Assembly: GCA_022749845.1 (NCBI GenBank)
Contig: JAKIWX010000010.1
Location: forward strand, 1-36,495
DNA from: Thermoplasmata archaeon
Lineage (GTDB): Archaea > Thermoplasmatota > Thermoplasmata > Lutacidiplasmatales > UBA184
Direction of reading: 5' to 3'
Length of the DNA stretch: 36,495 bases
Positions 1 through 7,323 of the stretch are shown piece after piece. The notes under the pieces are model-generated. The model searched no databases. It saw nothing but the letters and a program-made list of their open reading frames with translations, and was not told the origin of the DNA. Position numbers and translations under genes: made by a program. The stretch's first letter is position 1; every line of letters starts with the position of its first letter.

Positions 1-186
1 GATGTGGTTGATGTGCGACGCGAACTCGTCTTCGAGGCTCGGTTCCCCATGGCGTTGGAAGGTCAGATACACCTCGGAGGGAACGATGAGCAGGAGGAGG
101 ATGCCCGCGCAGAGCAGTCCGATAGAAAGCCGTTGCCCGAGACTCGGGAGGCGCTGGGTGCCGGATGGTGCACCTCCTGGCGCCAT
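1..186 (-). CDS. Partial N-terminus of a membrane-anchored protein (runs off left edge)
   Basis: The minus strand is open from an ATG at 186 to the left edge, giving 62 residues with no stop. The product starts with a short polar, proline- and glycine-rich stretch. One strong hydrophobic segment follows (about residues 21-38, containing GLLCAGILLLLIV), and then a polar region, as in a signal anchor or uncleaved signal peptide with the rest of the protein outside the cell. A purine-rich GAGGGGAG directly abuts the start codon, which is too close for a good Shine-Dalgarno site. The plus-strand frames here show no recognisable domain. The function cannot be told because the rest of the protein lies outside the window. 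Confidence 0.6.
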   Translation of the reverse strand, partial: MAPGGAPSGTQRLPSLGQRLSIGLLCAGILLLLIVPSEVYLTFQRHGEPSLEDEFASHINHI

Positions 187-572
187 CTCCCCTCGAAGCG
201 CACGGGGTTGAAGCGATTGCTGGGTGGGGCGGACAACCTCTACGGGCGACCAAGCTAGTCTTCTATGAGATCCTGCGCCCCCGCTTTGGCGGCTGGGTCT
301 CATAGCGCGTCAGGGTCACCGAGGGTGCGGCGCACCCCTCGTTCGCTGGGGACACTCCGCCGATGGCATCGCCGGAATGTTCGGATCCCTTCTCTTCGCA
401 GATGAACCGTTTCCAGACCCACTTGGCCCACGCGCCGACGTCCCAGGCTGGCCAAGAGTCCGCTCGCGACAAGCGTCCACAATTCGTTCCTTGCCGCGAT
501 GACAGTCACGCCGGACGGCTCCCTTGGGACCCAGCGCGCGGGTCCGTGACACCCCTCGGCGAAGAGGCCAGG
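187..572. other. Intergenic stretch between divergent genes, no gene seen
   Basis: About 385 bases separate the left-edge membrane protein from the toxin-antitoxin promoter. Short open frames exist on both strands, but none encodes a recognisable domain or has a supported start. I see no tRNA, repeat or strong hairpin here. Confidence 0.5.
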
Positions 573-580
573 TTTATGTA
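573..580 (+). promoter_or_regulatory. TATA-like box for the HTH-MNT gene
   Basis: TTTATGTA lies 38 bases before the ATG at 614, in an AT-rich island within GC-rich DNA. Archaeal transcription starts about 25 bases downstream of the box, so the transcript would begin near 602 with a leader of about 12 bases. This favours 614 over the TTG at 524, which is upstream of the box. Confidence 0.45.
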
Positions 581-613
581 CAGTTATTCAACCATGTGTT
601 TGGTACAGCGAAC

Positions 614-1201
614 ATGCACTTCCGTCGCCCGCTCACCGAGCTGCTTGGGAGCCCGATTCGGATCGACCTACTGCGAGTGCTGTCACGGGCTCGGGGAGAA
701 GTCCTCAGTGGTCGCGAACTTGCCCGTCGAGTTTCCGCTTCGCCATCTCAGGTTAACGAGCATCTCCGGTCCCTCGAGGCACAGGGGCTCGTCCGATCGC
801 AAACGATTGGCCGCGTCCATGCGTGGAGCCTGTCGACCGAGCACGCCCTAGCCGGCTCGTTGCAGCACCTCTTCGAGTTGGAGCCCGCGATCTTCGATCA
901 GCTGCGAAGGAAACTCGAGGTCACTCTTCGCTCGCTTCCGATCGAACGCGCGATCCTGTTTGGGTCGGTCGCCCGCGGGGACGAAGGTCCCGGAAGCGAC
1001 ATCGACCTCTTCGTCCAAACTCAGGGCAGGGCAGAGAAGGAACTGGTGGCGGATGCGTTGGCGCGAGCTAGTCAGGAGTTTGCTCTTCTGTTCGGTAACC
1101 CGCTGTCGAATCTGATTCTGACGAACGCCGAGGTCAAGCGCGGGTCAAATCCACAGCTTCTCGAGTCGATTGAAAGGGAAGGCCTTCGCCTGCGCCCCTG
1201 A
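614..1201 (+). CDS. HTH-fused MNT-type minimal nucleotidyltransferase (probable antitoxin)
   Basis: A 195-residue, two-domain protein. Residues about 5-75 form an ArsR/MarR-like winged helix (SGRELARRVSASPSQVNEHL). Residues about 105-190 are a minimal nucleotidyltransferase with the family signature GSVARG (117-122) followed by SDIDLFV, so Asp129 and Asp131 are the metal-binding pair. In HEPN-MNT toxin-antitoxin systems the MNT protein neutralises the HEPN toxin by transferring AMP to it. The next gene, four bases downstream, encodes a HEPN-like protein, which fits that pairing. The fused HTH could let the antitoxin autoregulate its own promoter; most MNT antitoxins lack it. A longer reading from a TTG at 524 lies before the TATA box and adds no domain. 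Family assignment is firm from motifs; the toxin-antitoxin role is inferred from the pair. Confidence 0.85.
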   Translation: MHFRRPLTELLGSPIRIDLLRVLSRARGEVLSGRELARRVSASPSQVNEHLRSLEAQGLVRSQTIGRVHAWSLSTEHALAGSLQHLFELEPAIFDQLRRKLEVTLRSLPIERAILFGSVARGDEGPGSDIDLFVQTQGRAEKELVADALARASQEFALLFGNPLSNLILTNAEVKRGSNPQLLESIEREGLRLRP

Positions 1202-1205
1202 GAAG

Positions 1206-1607
1206 ATGGCTCCACGTCGAAGTACGGATGTACCGCGCGGCCGCTGGCTGGTGTGTTTTCGCCGCCCGGAGCAACTCATGAAGGGGGTCGAGTGGGGAAT
1301 CGAACAAGGCAACGCCAACGTTGCAGCGATCAACGCGGTGCAGGCCTCCATATCTGCCGTCGACGCGTTCCTCGTGCATCACCTCGGCAAGAGGTCAAGC
1401 GGTGCCGACCATCTCGAATCGCTGAACCTTGTGGCGAGCTCGGGCTCGCCGGCCAAGCGCGAGATCGGGAAGCACCTTCAGCGGGTCCTTGACCGAAAGA
1501 ACGAGGTCGAATATCAGGACCGAGAGGTGACGATGGGCGACGCTAGGGAGCTCGCCAAGCATGCTCAAAGGTTGCTTGATGCTGTTCGGAAGCAACTTGA
1601 CGAATGA
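1206..1607 (+). CDS. HEPN-domain protein (probable toxin of an MNT-HEPN pair)
   Basis: A 133-residue, mostly alpha-helical protein whose ATG lies four bases after the stop of the MNT gene. It contains a helical core (NANVAAINAVQASISAVDAF) and the sequence RSSGADH, which matches the HEPN RNase motif R-x4-6-H (Arg63, His69). HEPN toxins cleave RNA; their MNT partner modifies them near this motif. A start at 1170 overlapping the MNT gene is also open, and an internal ATG at 1278 exists. 1206 is preferred because it keeps the first helix and fits the short operon spacing. The family is inferred from motif, size and neighbour; catalytic activity is not shown by sequence alone. Confidence 0.75.
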   Translation: MAPRRSTDVPRGRWLVCFRRPEQLMKGVEWGIEQGNANVAAINAVQASISAVDAFLVHHLGKRSSGADHLESLNLVASSGSPAKREIGKHLQRVLDRKNEVEYQDREVTMGDARELAKHAQRLLDAVRKQLDE

Positions 1608-1741
1608 TCGGGATTCGGCTCGGAGCGAGTCGGCTTGGCGAGCGGTCCGAGCTGGCTGAACTTAGACGGTCCTTCAGGTTGCCGGTGAGATTCACGAGGC
1701 AGTTCAAGTCCTCCACGGAGCATGGCCAACGAGTTCCAATG

Positions 1742-1816
1742 TGCTCCCGCCGGGATTTGAACCCGGGTTACGGCGTCGAAGGCGCCGAATCCTTGGCCGG
1801 ACTAGACTACGGGAGC
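1742..1816 (-). tRNA. tRNA-Glu (anticodon UUC)
   Basis: The 75-base minus-strand sequence folds as a cloverleaf. The acceptor is GCTCCCG/CGGGAGC, the D-arm has a three-pair stem, the anticodon arm is CGGCG/CGCCG, and the T-arm is CCGGG-TTCAAAT-CCCGG. The discriminator base is A, and the following bases (CA) show that CCA is not encoded. The anticodon loop reads CCTTCGA, so positions 34-36 are TTC, glutamate. Position 33 is C rather than the near-universal U. No intron is needed. A weak box-A candidate (GCTAAAGG) lies about 28 bases upstream, before the Hps-RraA stop codon. Confidence 0.9.
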
Positions 1817-1872
1817 ACCGTTCCTCGTCGGAAAGCCCTCCCCTTTAGCATTTCGCAGGGCGGCCGGAAGGG

Positions 1873-3177
1873 CTAGCCGACACGTTCCCACCGTTCGAGC
1901 TTCTGTACCTTCCCGAGCGTGGAGCCACGCTGAATCTCCTCCCGGACCCGATTCTCGTGCTCGAGCACGTCGAGGGCGCGGTTCGCGACCTCCTGCGCGC
2001 GCTCTCGCGGCACGACGACGAGGCCGCTCGCATCTCCCACGATCCAGTCGCCGGGCCGGACCCGCTCGCCCCCCACGACGACCTCGACCCCGATCTCACC
2101 GTGACCCTTTGGTTCTCCGGCATTCGGAGAAACGTGCCGACTGAACACGGGAAAGCCGAGCGCGAGGATCGCGTCCAGATCTCGCACGGCCCCCTCGATC
2201 ACCACGCCGCTCACGCCCTTGCCGTGCGCGGACCAGCTCGCGAGCTCTCCCCAGATGGCCGTCGTCTGGCCCCCCGCGTCGATGACGAGGACGTCGCCGG
2301 GGCCGGCGCGGTCGATCGCCTCGACGGGTTTGGCCCAGTCCCCATCTCGGGTGACGACCGTCACCGCGGGCCCGACCAGCTTCGAGTCCGGTCGCGGGAG
2401 ATGGGCGTGCAGTCCGTGGAGCGCCCCGTGCCGCTGCATGGCGTCCGAGAGGTTGGGTGTCGAGACGCGTTCGAAGGCGGAACGGACCTCAGCCTCTCCG
2501 ACCCGGTGGAAATGTTCGCTCGGAAGCGCTTCGCGCGTGTCGATCGCGCGCCGCATGCGGATCGTCGCTTCCCGGATGTTCGGGGACTTGGTGATCGCTC
2601 CTCCGACGATGAGGATCTGCGCGCCGGCGCGTGTCGCCTGGGCCACGGTCTCGCTCGTGAGTCCGCCGGCGACCGCCACGGGCACCGGGGAGGCTCGCGC
2701 CACCCCCTCGAGTGTCGCGAACGGCGTGCGACCGGTCATCTGCATGTCGATCCCGATGTGGAGACAGACCGCGCCGGCCCCGAGCTTCGCGACAGCGCGG
2801 GCGCGCTCCACGGGGTCGGCAACACCGAGCAGATCCACCACCACCTCCGCGCCGTACTTCTCTCCCCCTCGCACCGCATCCGCGATCGTCTCGTCGTCGG
2901 CCGCCCCGAGGACGGTCACGAGATCCGCGCCCGCTTTGGCGGCGAGCTCCACCTCGAACGCGCCCGTATCCATCACTTTCATGTCGGCGACGACCCGCCG
3001 GCCCGGGAACGCCTTCTTGAGCTCGCGCACGGCGTCGAGTCCCTCGCTCTTGATGAGCGGCGTGCCCGCCTCGACCCAGTCCGCGCCGCCCTCGACCGCC
3101 TCCGCGGCGGCCGCCATCGCCCGGCTCAGATTCTCAAAGTCGAGCGCGACCTGCAGCACCGGCCGGTCGAGCTTCAC
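1873..3177 (-). CDS. hps: 3-hexulose-6-phosphate synthase fused to an RraA-like domain
   Basis: A 434-residue fusion. Residues 1-about 210 are an orotidine-5'-phosphate-decarboxylase-type barrel of the hexulose-6-phosphate synthase family, with VADMKVMDTG and the C-terminal phosphate-binding VAGGLTSETV and ILIVGGAITK segments. Residues about 220-430 are RraA/demethylmenaquinone-methyltransferase-like, with GPAVTV, GDVLVIDAGG and GVVIEGAVRDLD. In archaea lacking the oxidative pentose phosphate route, Hps runs in reverse and splits 3-hexulose-6-phosphate (from fructose 6-phosphate via the isomerase Phi) into ribulose 5-phosphate and formaldehyde. The RraA-like half is found fused in several archaea; its role there is not settled. 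The ATG lies 26 bases after a TATA-like CCTACTTACC (plus strand 3198-3207), suggesting a leaderless transcript. No phi gene is adjacent. Confidence 0.9.
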   Translation of the reverse strand: MKLDRPVLQVALDFENLSRAMAAAAEAVEGGADWVEAGTPLIKSEGLDAVRELKKAFPGRRVVADMKVMDTGAFEVELAAKAGADLVTVLGAADDETIADAVRGGEKYGAEVVVDLLGVADPVERARAVAKLGAGAVCLHIGIDMQMTGRTPFATLEGVARASPVPVAVAGGLTSETVAQATRAGAQILIVGGAITKSPNIREATIRMRRAIDTREALPSEHFHRVGEAEVRSAFERVSTPNLSDAMQRHGALHGLHAHLPRPDSKLVGPAVTVVTRDGDWAKPVEAIDRAGPGDVLVIDAGGQTTAIWGELASWSAHGKGVSGVVIEGAVRDLDAILALGFPVFSRHVSPNAGEPKGHGEIGVEVVVGGERVRPGDWIVGDASGLVVVPRERAQEVANRALDVLEHENRVREEIQRGSTLGKVQKLERWERVG

Positions 3178-3197
3178 GTCGAAGCAAGGGGCGGTGG

Positions 3198-3232
3198 CCT
3201 ACTTACCTGCGCCGGCGGGGCCGCGGCTTATC
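3198..3232. promoter_or_regulatory. Divergent promoter pair for hps and the DNA methyltransferase
   Basis: Two AT-rich boxes sit back to back in a 78-base gap. CCTACTTACC (3198-3207; GGTAAGTAGG on the minus strand) is centred about 26 bases before the hps ATG at 3177. CTTATC (3227-3232) is centred about 27 bases before the methyltransferase GTG at 3256. Both spacings fit leaderless archaeal transcripts. Confidence 0.45.
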
Positions 3233-3255
3233 TGACGCGGGCGCGTGCTCGAGGC

Positions 3256-4050
3256 GTGGTTCTCCCCGGCATTGTGCGGGTCATCGAGGGAGACGCGCGG
3301 CGGCTGCCGGGAATCGAACCCGGGTCCGTGGAGCTGGTCGTCACCTCCCCTCCGTACCCGATGATCCCGCAGTGGGACGGCCTCTTTCGCACGCTCGGTG
3401 CGACGAGCTTCGCCGCGATGCACGCCCTGCTGGGCGAAGCGTGGGTCGCTGCGCACCGCGTGCTCTGCGAGGGGGGAATCCTCGCGGTCAACATCGGAGA
3501 TGCTCTTCGCACGGGCCCGGACGGGTTCCGCCTCTGGCCGAACCACGCCGAGGTCCTGGCCCGCGCCGAGGCGGCCGGCTTCCGGCCCCTCCCCTACCTC
3601 CTGTGGCAGAAGCCCACGAACCGTCCGAACGCCTACCTCGGCTCGGGGTTCCTTCCCCCCAACGCCTACGTGACGCTCGACTGCGAGTTCATCCTGCTCT
3701 TCCGCAAGGGGGCGCCCCGGCGCCTCCCGCCGAAGGACCCCCGACGGCTCGCCGCGCGCTACTCCCGGGCCGAGAGGGACCGGTGGTTCTCCCAGCTGTG
3801 GCAGGATGTCCGCGCCGCGCGCCAGCGAGCAGAGAACGGCGGCCGGACCGGTGCCTTCCCCCCCGAACTCCCGCGCCGCCTCGTTCGCATGTTCTCGCTC
3901 GAGGGGGAGACGGTGCTCGACCCGTTCGCCGGCACCGGCACGACCCTCTGGGCCGCGCGCGAGCTCGGACGGAACGCGATCGGGGTGGAGCGGGACCCGG
4001 CGCTCGCCGCCGAACTCAGAAAGAGGGCGGCGGGGGCGGCGGCTCGGTAG
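3256..4050 (+). CDS. Orphan beta-class DNA methyltransferase (probably N4-cytosine)
   Basis: A 264-residue S-adenosylmethionine-dependent DNA methyltransferase. The catalytic motif TSPPY is at residues 30-34 and the cofactor-binding DPFAGTGTT begins at residue 222, so the order is catalytic then cofactor motif, as in the beta class. SPPY is typical of N4-cytosine enzymes. The middle (about 90-180) would hold target recognition. The frame stays open far upstream through antisense of hps, but that part has no homologous features. The GTG at 3256 is chosen because a TATA-like box lies about 27 bases before it; a second GTG at 3274 is possible. No restriction endonuclease is adjacent. Its last 35 bases overlap, tail to tail, the final gene of the secretion-like operon. 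Confidence 0.85.
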   Translation: MVLPGIVRVIEGDARRLPGIEPGSVELVVTSPPYPMIPQWDGLFRTLGATSFAAMHALLGEAWVAAHRVLCEGGILAVNIGDALRTGPDGFRLWPNHAEVLARAEAAGFRPLPYLLWQKPTNRPNAYLGSGFLPPNAYVTLDCEFILLFRKGAPRRLPPKDPRRLAARYSRAERDRWFSQLWQDVRAARQRAENGGRTGAFPPELPRRLVRMFSLEGETVLDPFAGTGTTLWAARELGRNAIGVERDPALAAELRKRAAGAAAR

Positions 4051-4510
4051 CGGCCGAGGCACGGTGCGCGAGCTCCTCGCGCACGGACGCGCGCAAGTAC
4101 TCTAGCGCCCGGTCGGAGAGCCGGTCCAGGTGGAGCAGCAGGTAGTGGAGATAGATCCGTTCGGGGCGGCGGGACGGACCGGGGGGCCGCTCCGGGTTCC
4201 TCGGAGAGAGCCCTTCGAGGGCTTCGAGCGTCTCGCGGTGATGCTCGTCGGCGGGGCCGTGCAGCTGGCGGCCGACCTCCCCCACGAGCGGGGGGTAGAC
4301 GTGGGCCACGGGGTCGAACTCCGGCTCGTCGCGCGGCTTCGACGCGGCGGCGTGGGTCGTCTTGAGGTGGACGTATGGGTGGGGCGCACGGGCCGGGTCC
4401 TGGAACGCCTCGAGCGGCTGGCCTGCGACCTCCTCCACAATCGTCCGGAGCGACCAGGAGTCACGCCGGGGCGGCGGGGTCGGCTCCCCCTCGGCCGGAG
4501 CCGTCGCCAT
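4016..4510 (-). CDS. Soluble protein of unknown function, last gene of the T4SS-like operon
   Basis: A 164-residue soluble protein with no membrane segment and no family I recognise. It has a proline- and glutamate-rich N-terminus and a central segment with several His and Tyr residues. A helical C-terminal half follows (RIYLHYLLLHLDRLSDRALE), and the tail is poly-proline. The ATG at 4510 lies inside the 3' end of the ATPase gene, overlapping it by 50 bases in another frame. An open frame up to 4594 is probably antecedent noise. Position at the operon end, coupled to the ATPase, suggests an accessory cytoplasmic factor for the machine, perhaps a chaperone or ATPase partner, but this is only context. 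Its 3' end overlaps the convergent methyltransferase. Confidence 0.6.
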   Translation of the reverse strand: MATAPAEGEPTPPPRRDSWSLRTIVEEVAGQPLEAFQDPARAPHPYVHLKTTHAAASKPRDEPEFDPVAHVYPPLVGEVGRQLHGPADEHHRETLEALEGLSPRNPERPPGPSRRPERIYLHYLLLHLDRLSDRALEYLRASVREELAHRASAATEPPPPPPSF

Positions 4511-6221
4511 CGCCCTCGTCCCCCGCCGGGAACGGAGATAAACCTGCCCCTCGACCAGCACCGCCCGGGGGGTCCGCCTCCGTCGCGGGACCAACGAGAG
4601 CGGAGCTCAGCCACTCGTATTCGGGGGTGGAGGCGACGACGGCGATCGGCAGGTGGGCTGGCCCGAACCGGAGGAGCCCCTCGGAGTAGCCGGCCTCGCG
4701 AGGGAGCCGCGCCCGGGCGAGCCACTCCGCCTCCGCGGAGGAGAGGGCGTAGAACGCCCGAGCCTCGGGGGAGACCGGGTTCAGCCGGAGGAGAACGGTC
4801 GCCCTCAGGTTCCGGAGCGTCGAGCGCCCGGTGGGGGTGCGGAGGAAGTCGTCCGGGCTCTGGGAAAGGAGGAGGAGCCCCGCCGTGTCGTGGCGGACCC
4901 GGCGCACGAGCCCGTCGAGGAAGCTCGCCGTCCCTGGATGTCCGGCGAGCAGGTGGGCTTCGTCGACGATGAGAAGCTGCGGTCCGCTCCGCTCCGCGAG
5001 CCGGCTCGCGAGCGCATCCAGGGTGTAGCCCAGATGGAAGGCCCGCTGCTCGGGGGCGACCCCCGTCAGGTCGACGACCAGCGGGTTCCCCCCGAGCGAG
5101 ACCGTCGTCGGACCGTCGAGGTACCGCAGCGAGCCCGAGCGGAACGTCTCGAGGAGTCCGAGCAGTCTCGGAGCGCGCGACTCCTCCCGCTCCGCTTCCC
5201 CGATCAGCTCCGAGAAGGTCGGGGTGCCGGTTCGGTCGTAGAGCCGTTGGAGCGCCCGGTCGAGGAGCGCCGACTCCTCGTCCCGCAGGCTCGGGAACAG
5301 GGCGGCCAATAGCGCACCCGCGCGCGCCGCCTTCTCCGTCCCGCTGCCGCGCGAGCTCGCTGGGTCGAGGGGATTGAGGCGCGCGCCCGCGCCGGACCCG
5401 AGCGAAAGCACATCCCCGCCGAGGGATCGGGCCCACCCCCCGAACTCCCCGAGTGGGTCGAGGACTGCGATAGAGAGGCGGGGGTGCATCCAGCGTTCTC
5501 GGCTGGCGAGGAGCGCCGCCGCGAAGCTCTTGCCGGAGCCCGTCGTACCGAACAGACCCCAGGAATGGCTCGCTTGGGTCCATCGGTTCAACACGACCGG
5601 CGCGGCATCCTCGAGGGCGAGCCCGAGCAGGACCCCCCCGGGCTCGAGCACCGTCTCGTCCACGAACGGGAAGAACGCCGCGGCCGAGTCGCTCGGCAGG
5701 AGATGCCAGTACCCCTCGGGTCGGTGCGCGGGCAGTCCCGCCGTCGGGGGCGCCACGGCGGCCGCGCTTTCGTAGACGGGAACACGCAAGCGAAAGCCGG
5801 CGGCTTCGAGCGACCGTTCGAGACGGCCCCGCTCCCGCTCGGCGTCGGAGGAGCTCTTGCCCCGGGCGAAGAAGCAGAGGCCGAGCCGGAAGAGCCGCTG
5901 TTCCCGGGCCGCGAGGCTCCGGCCCACCTCTCGGGCGCTCTCCATCTCGCGTTCGAGCTCGGCGCGGCGACCCTCGGGAGGAGGGACGTTCGAGCTGAGC
6001 TCGGCCTCCGCGCGCGCCGCTACCTCCTCGAGCGTGCGGAGGGAAGGAATGGCGGGCTCGGGATGGAGCTCCATCCGGACGCCGAGCTCCCGGCCACCGC
6101 CGAGCAATCGCCCCAGGAACCCGAACGGCACCCGCGGCGGGAGGCGAGGCACGAGGAGCGGGGCGAGCGCACCCCGCGGTCCTCGAACCGCGCGCGGACT
6201 CGCTGGGGCTCGATCGGTCAC
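4461..6221 (-). CDS. VirB4/HerA-type AAA+ ATPase of a type IV secretion-like system
   Basis: A 586-residue ATPase. The Walker A motif GTTGSGKS is at 225-232, a VLDPLGEFGGW segment follows, Walker B LLIVDEAH is at 416-423, and a sensor-like LLLSQSPDD is at about 451-459. This is the layout of the VirB4/TraC/CedB branch of HerA-FtsK ATPases. Residues about 50-215 correspond to the linker and second half of the VirB4 N-terminal region. The GTG at 6221 is chosen because it forms a GTGA overlap with the stop of the preceding gene; the open frame up to 6473 is antisense noise. In type IV systems the VirB4 hexamer at the inner face of the membrane powers pilus assembly and substrate or DNA movement. 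The C-terminal 35 residues are low complexity. No VirD4-type coupling ATPase is present nearby. Confidence 0.88.
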   Translation of the reverse strand: MTDRAPASPRAVRGPRGALAPLLVPRLPPRVPFGFLGRLLGGGRELGVRMELHPEPAIPSLRTLEEVAARAEAELSSNVPPPEGRRAELEREMESAREVGRSLAAREQRLFRLGLCFFARGKSSSDAERERGRLERSLEAAGFRLRVPVYESAAAVAPPTAGLPAHRPEGYWHLLPSDSAAAFFPFVDETVLEPGGVLLGLALEDAAPVVLNRWTQASHSWGLFGTTGSGKSFAAALLASRERWMHPRLSIAVLDPLGEFGGWARSLGGDVLSLGSGAGARLNPLDPASSRGSGTEKAARAGALLAALFPSLRDEESALLDRALQRLYDRTGTPTFSELIGEAEREESRAPRLLGLLETFRSGSLRYLDGPTTVSLGGNPLVVDLTGVAPEQRAFHLGYTLDALASRLAERSGPQLLIVDEAHLLAGHPGTASFLDGLVRRVRHDTAGLLLLSQSPDDFLRTPTGRSTLRNLRATVLLRLNPVSPEARAFYALSSAEAEWLARARLPREAGYSEGLLRFGPAHLPIAVVASTPEYEWLSSALVGPATEADPPGGAGRGAGLSPFPAGDEGDGDGSGRGGADPAAPA

Positions 6222-6565
6222 GGTGTCCCCTCCGGCCGCCGAGAAGCAGGGCGGCCGAGGAGTGCCCCGAGAAGCGTCGCGGAGGCGAGGAGAGCAACGC
6301 GCCCGGGCCCAACGAGGAGAAGATACGCCCCCAACGCCGAGAGTCCCGCGCTGGCGAGGAGCGCGAGGCGGCCTCGCGATCGGACGGCGGGTGCCGCGTC
6401 GGCCCATCGAAGCAGGAGGGCGACGAACACGAGGACCGAGAGCGTCGCGGTAACCGCCGCGAATCCCGGCCACGCGACGCCGAGGAGAGCGGACACGAGG
6501 ACGCCGGCGGCGGCGAGGCCGAGCGGATCGGGGCTCTCCCCGCCGGCGGGGGCTCGCGCCGTCAT
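6218..6565 (-). CDS. Small multi-spanning membrane protein between the PrgI-like and VirB4 genes
   Basis: A 115-residue protein with three to four hydrophobic segments (containing LGLAAAGVLVSALLGVAW, SVLVFVALLLRW, LGAYLLLVG and ALLASATLLGALLG) and a basic C-terminus. Its ATG overlaps the upstream stop as ATGA (6565-6562). Its own TGA overlaps the GTG of the ATPase as GTGA (6221-6218), so translation of all three is coupled. I do not recognise a family. In the Sulfolobales Ced system small membrane proteins accompany CedA, so a structural role in the inner-membrane complex is reasonable. An in-frame ATG at 6574 would enlarge the overlap and is less likely. Confidence 0.75.
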   Translation of the reverse strand: MTARAPAGGESPDPLGLAAAGVLVSALLGVAWPGFAAVTATLSVLVFVALLLRWADAAPAVRSRGRLALLASAGLSALGAYLLLVGPGRVALLASATLLGALLGRPASRRPEGTP

Positions 6566-7323
6566 TCGGCCCATCCTCCGCCTGATCCAGCGAGCCGGGC
6601 TAGCTCGCTTCCCTGCAGGCGTTCCGCCGGGAGCTCAAGCCGCTCGAGAGATGCACGGAGCGACTCAACCCGTGCGGAGAGGCGGCCGAGGGAGACCGCG
6701 CCCGTGCCGGGTTCCACGAGGAGGATTCTCACGACGCGCCGACGCCGCCGGCGAAGGAGGAGGGTGAGGAACTCCCGGTACGAGCGTTGGGCCGCCGCGT
6801 CCGACGTGGCGGTATCTCCCGCGCCCGAGTCCCGGGGGAGAAACGGAGCGGTAGGAAGCGCGCTCGTGTCCACCTCCATCCAGAGAGATCCCGCCAGAGC
6901 GTCGAGCAGGGCGCGGTAGGCCCGAAACCTCGCCTCCTGCTCGGCCACTGGGAGGAAGGCGAGCGGGAGGCCACCCGCCCGGACCCCGGCCGCGAATCCC
7001 CCTTCGCAGCGGTAGACGGTCCGCGTGGACCCGACGTTCGCCGTCGGTGCACCGTGCCTCGGGCGAAATCTCCACCGCAGGTAGTCGCCGCAGCGCTCGT
7101 CCACGGACTTGCCGTCGGTCCGGTAGACCGCGAGCAGGAAGCCGCCGCCGACGAACGGCAGCCAGAAGAGCGGCCCCGCGAGCGCGGCCACGACGGCACC
7201 GAGGGCGAGCGCGAGCAGAAACTTGAGGGCGTCCGTCACGCTCGGGAAAGGACCGAACCTTGGCTTGCCGAGGAGAGCCTCGGGCAACCTGAGCTCCAGC
7301 GTTGCGGCGCTGGAGGAGCTCAT
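6562..7323 (-). CDS. PrgI/VirB3-like membrane protein with a VirB4 N-terminal-like domain
   Basis: A 253-residue protein. After a polar N-terminus of about 32 residues come two close membrane helices (about 33-50 and 52-67). These are followed by YRTDGKSVDERCGDYLRWRF, the short charged segment that typically follows the helices in PrgI and VirB3-like proteins. The remaining 165 residues are soluble. They contain RAYRALLDALAGSLWMEVDT and YREFLTLLLRRRRRRVVRI, resembling the first part of the VirB4 N-terminal domain. Thus the canonical VirB3-VirB4 unit appears split, with this gene carrying the membrane part and the start of the VirB4 N-terminal domain, and the ATPase gene carrying the rest. Start and stop both form ATGA overlaps with neighbours. 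Confidence 0.75.
   Translation of the reverse strand: MSSSSAATLELRLPEALLGKPRFGPFPSVTDALKFLLALALGAVVAALAGPLFWLPFVGGGFLLAVYRTDGKSVDERCGDYLRWRFRPRHGAPTANVGSTRTVYRCEGGFAAGVRAGGLPLAFLPVAEQEARFRAYRALLDALAGSLWMEVDTSALPTAPFLPRDSGAGDTATSDAAAQRSYREFLTLLLRRRRRRVVRILLVEPGTGAVSLGRLSARVESLRASLERLELPAERLQGSELARLAGSGGGWAE

Noticed and set aside
4-258. Plus-strand open frames at the left edge
   Set aside because: No domain and charged composition; the minus strand in the same place encodes a typical signal-anchor protein.
1957-3255. A very long plus-strand open frame running into the DNA methyltransferase, antisense to hps
   Set aside because: Its upstream 430 codons are antisense to a well-supported hps-rraA gene and show no domain; high GC gives long open frames on the opposite strand. 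Only the part from 3256 was kept.
4102-6312. Long minus-strand Arg/Pro-rich open frame overlapping the ATPase gene
   Set aside because: Composition is typical of a GC-rich shadow frame; the VirB4 motifs are in the other frame.
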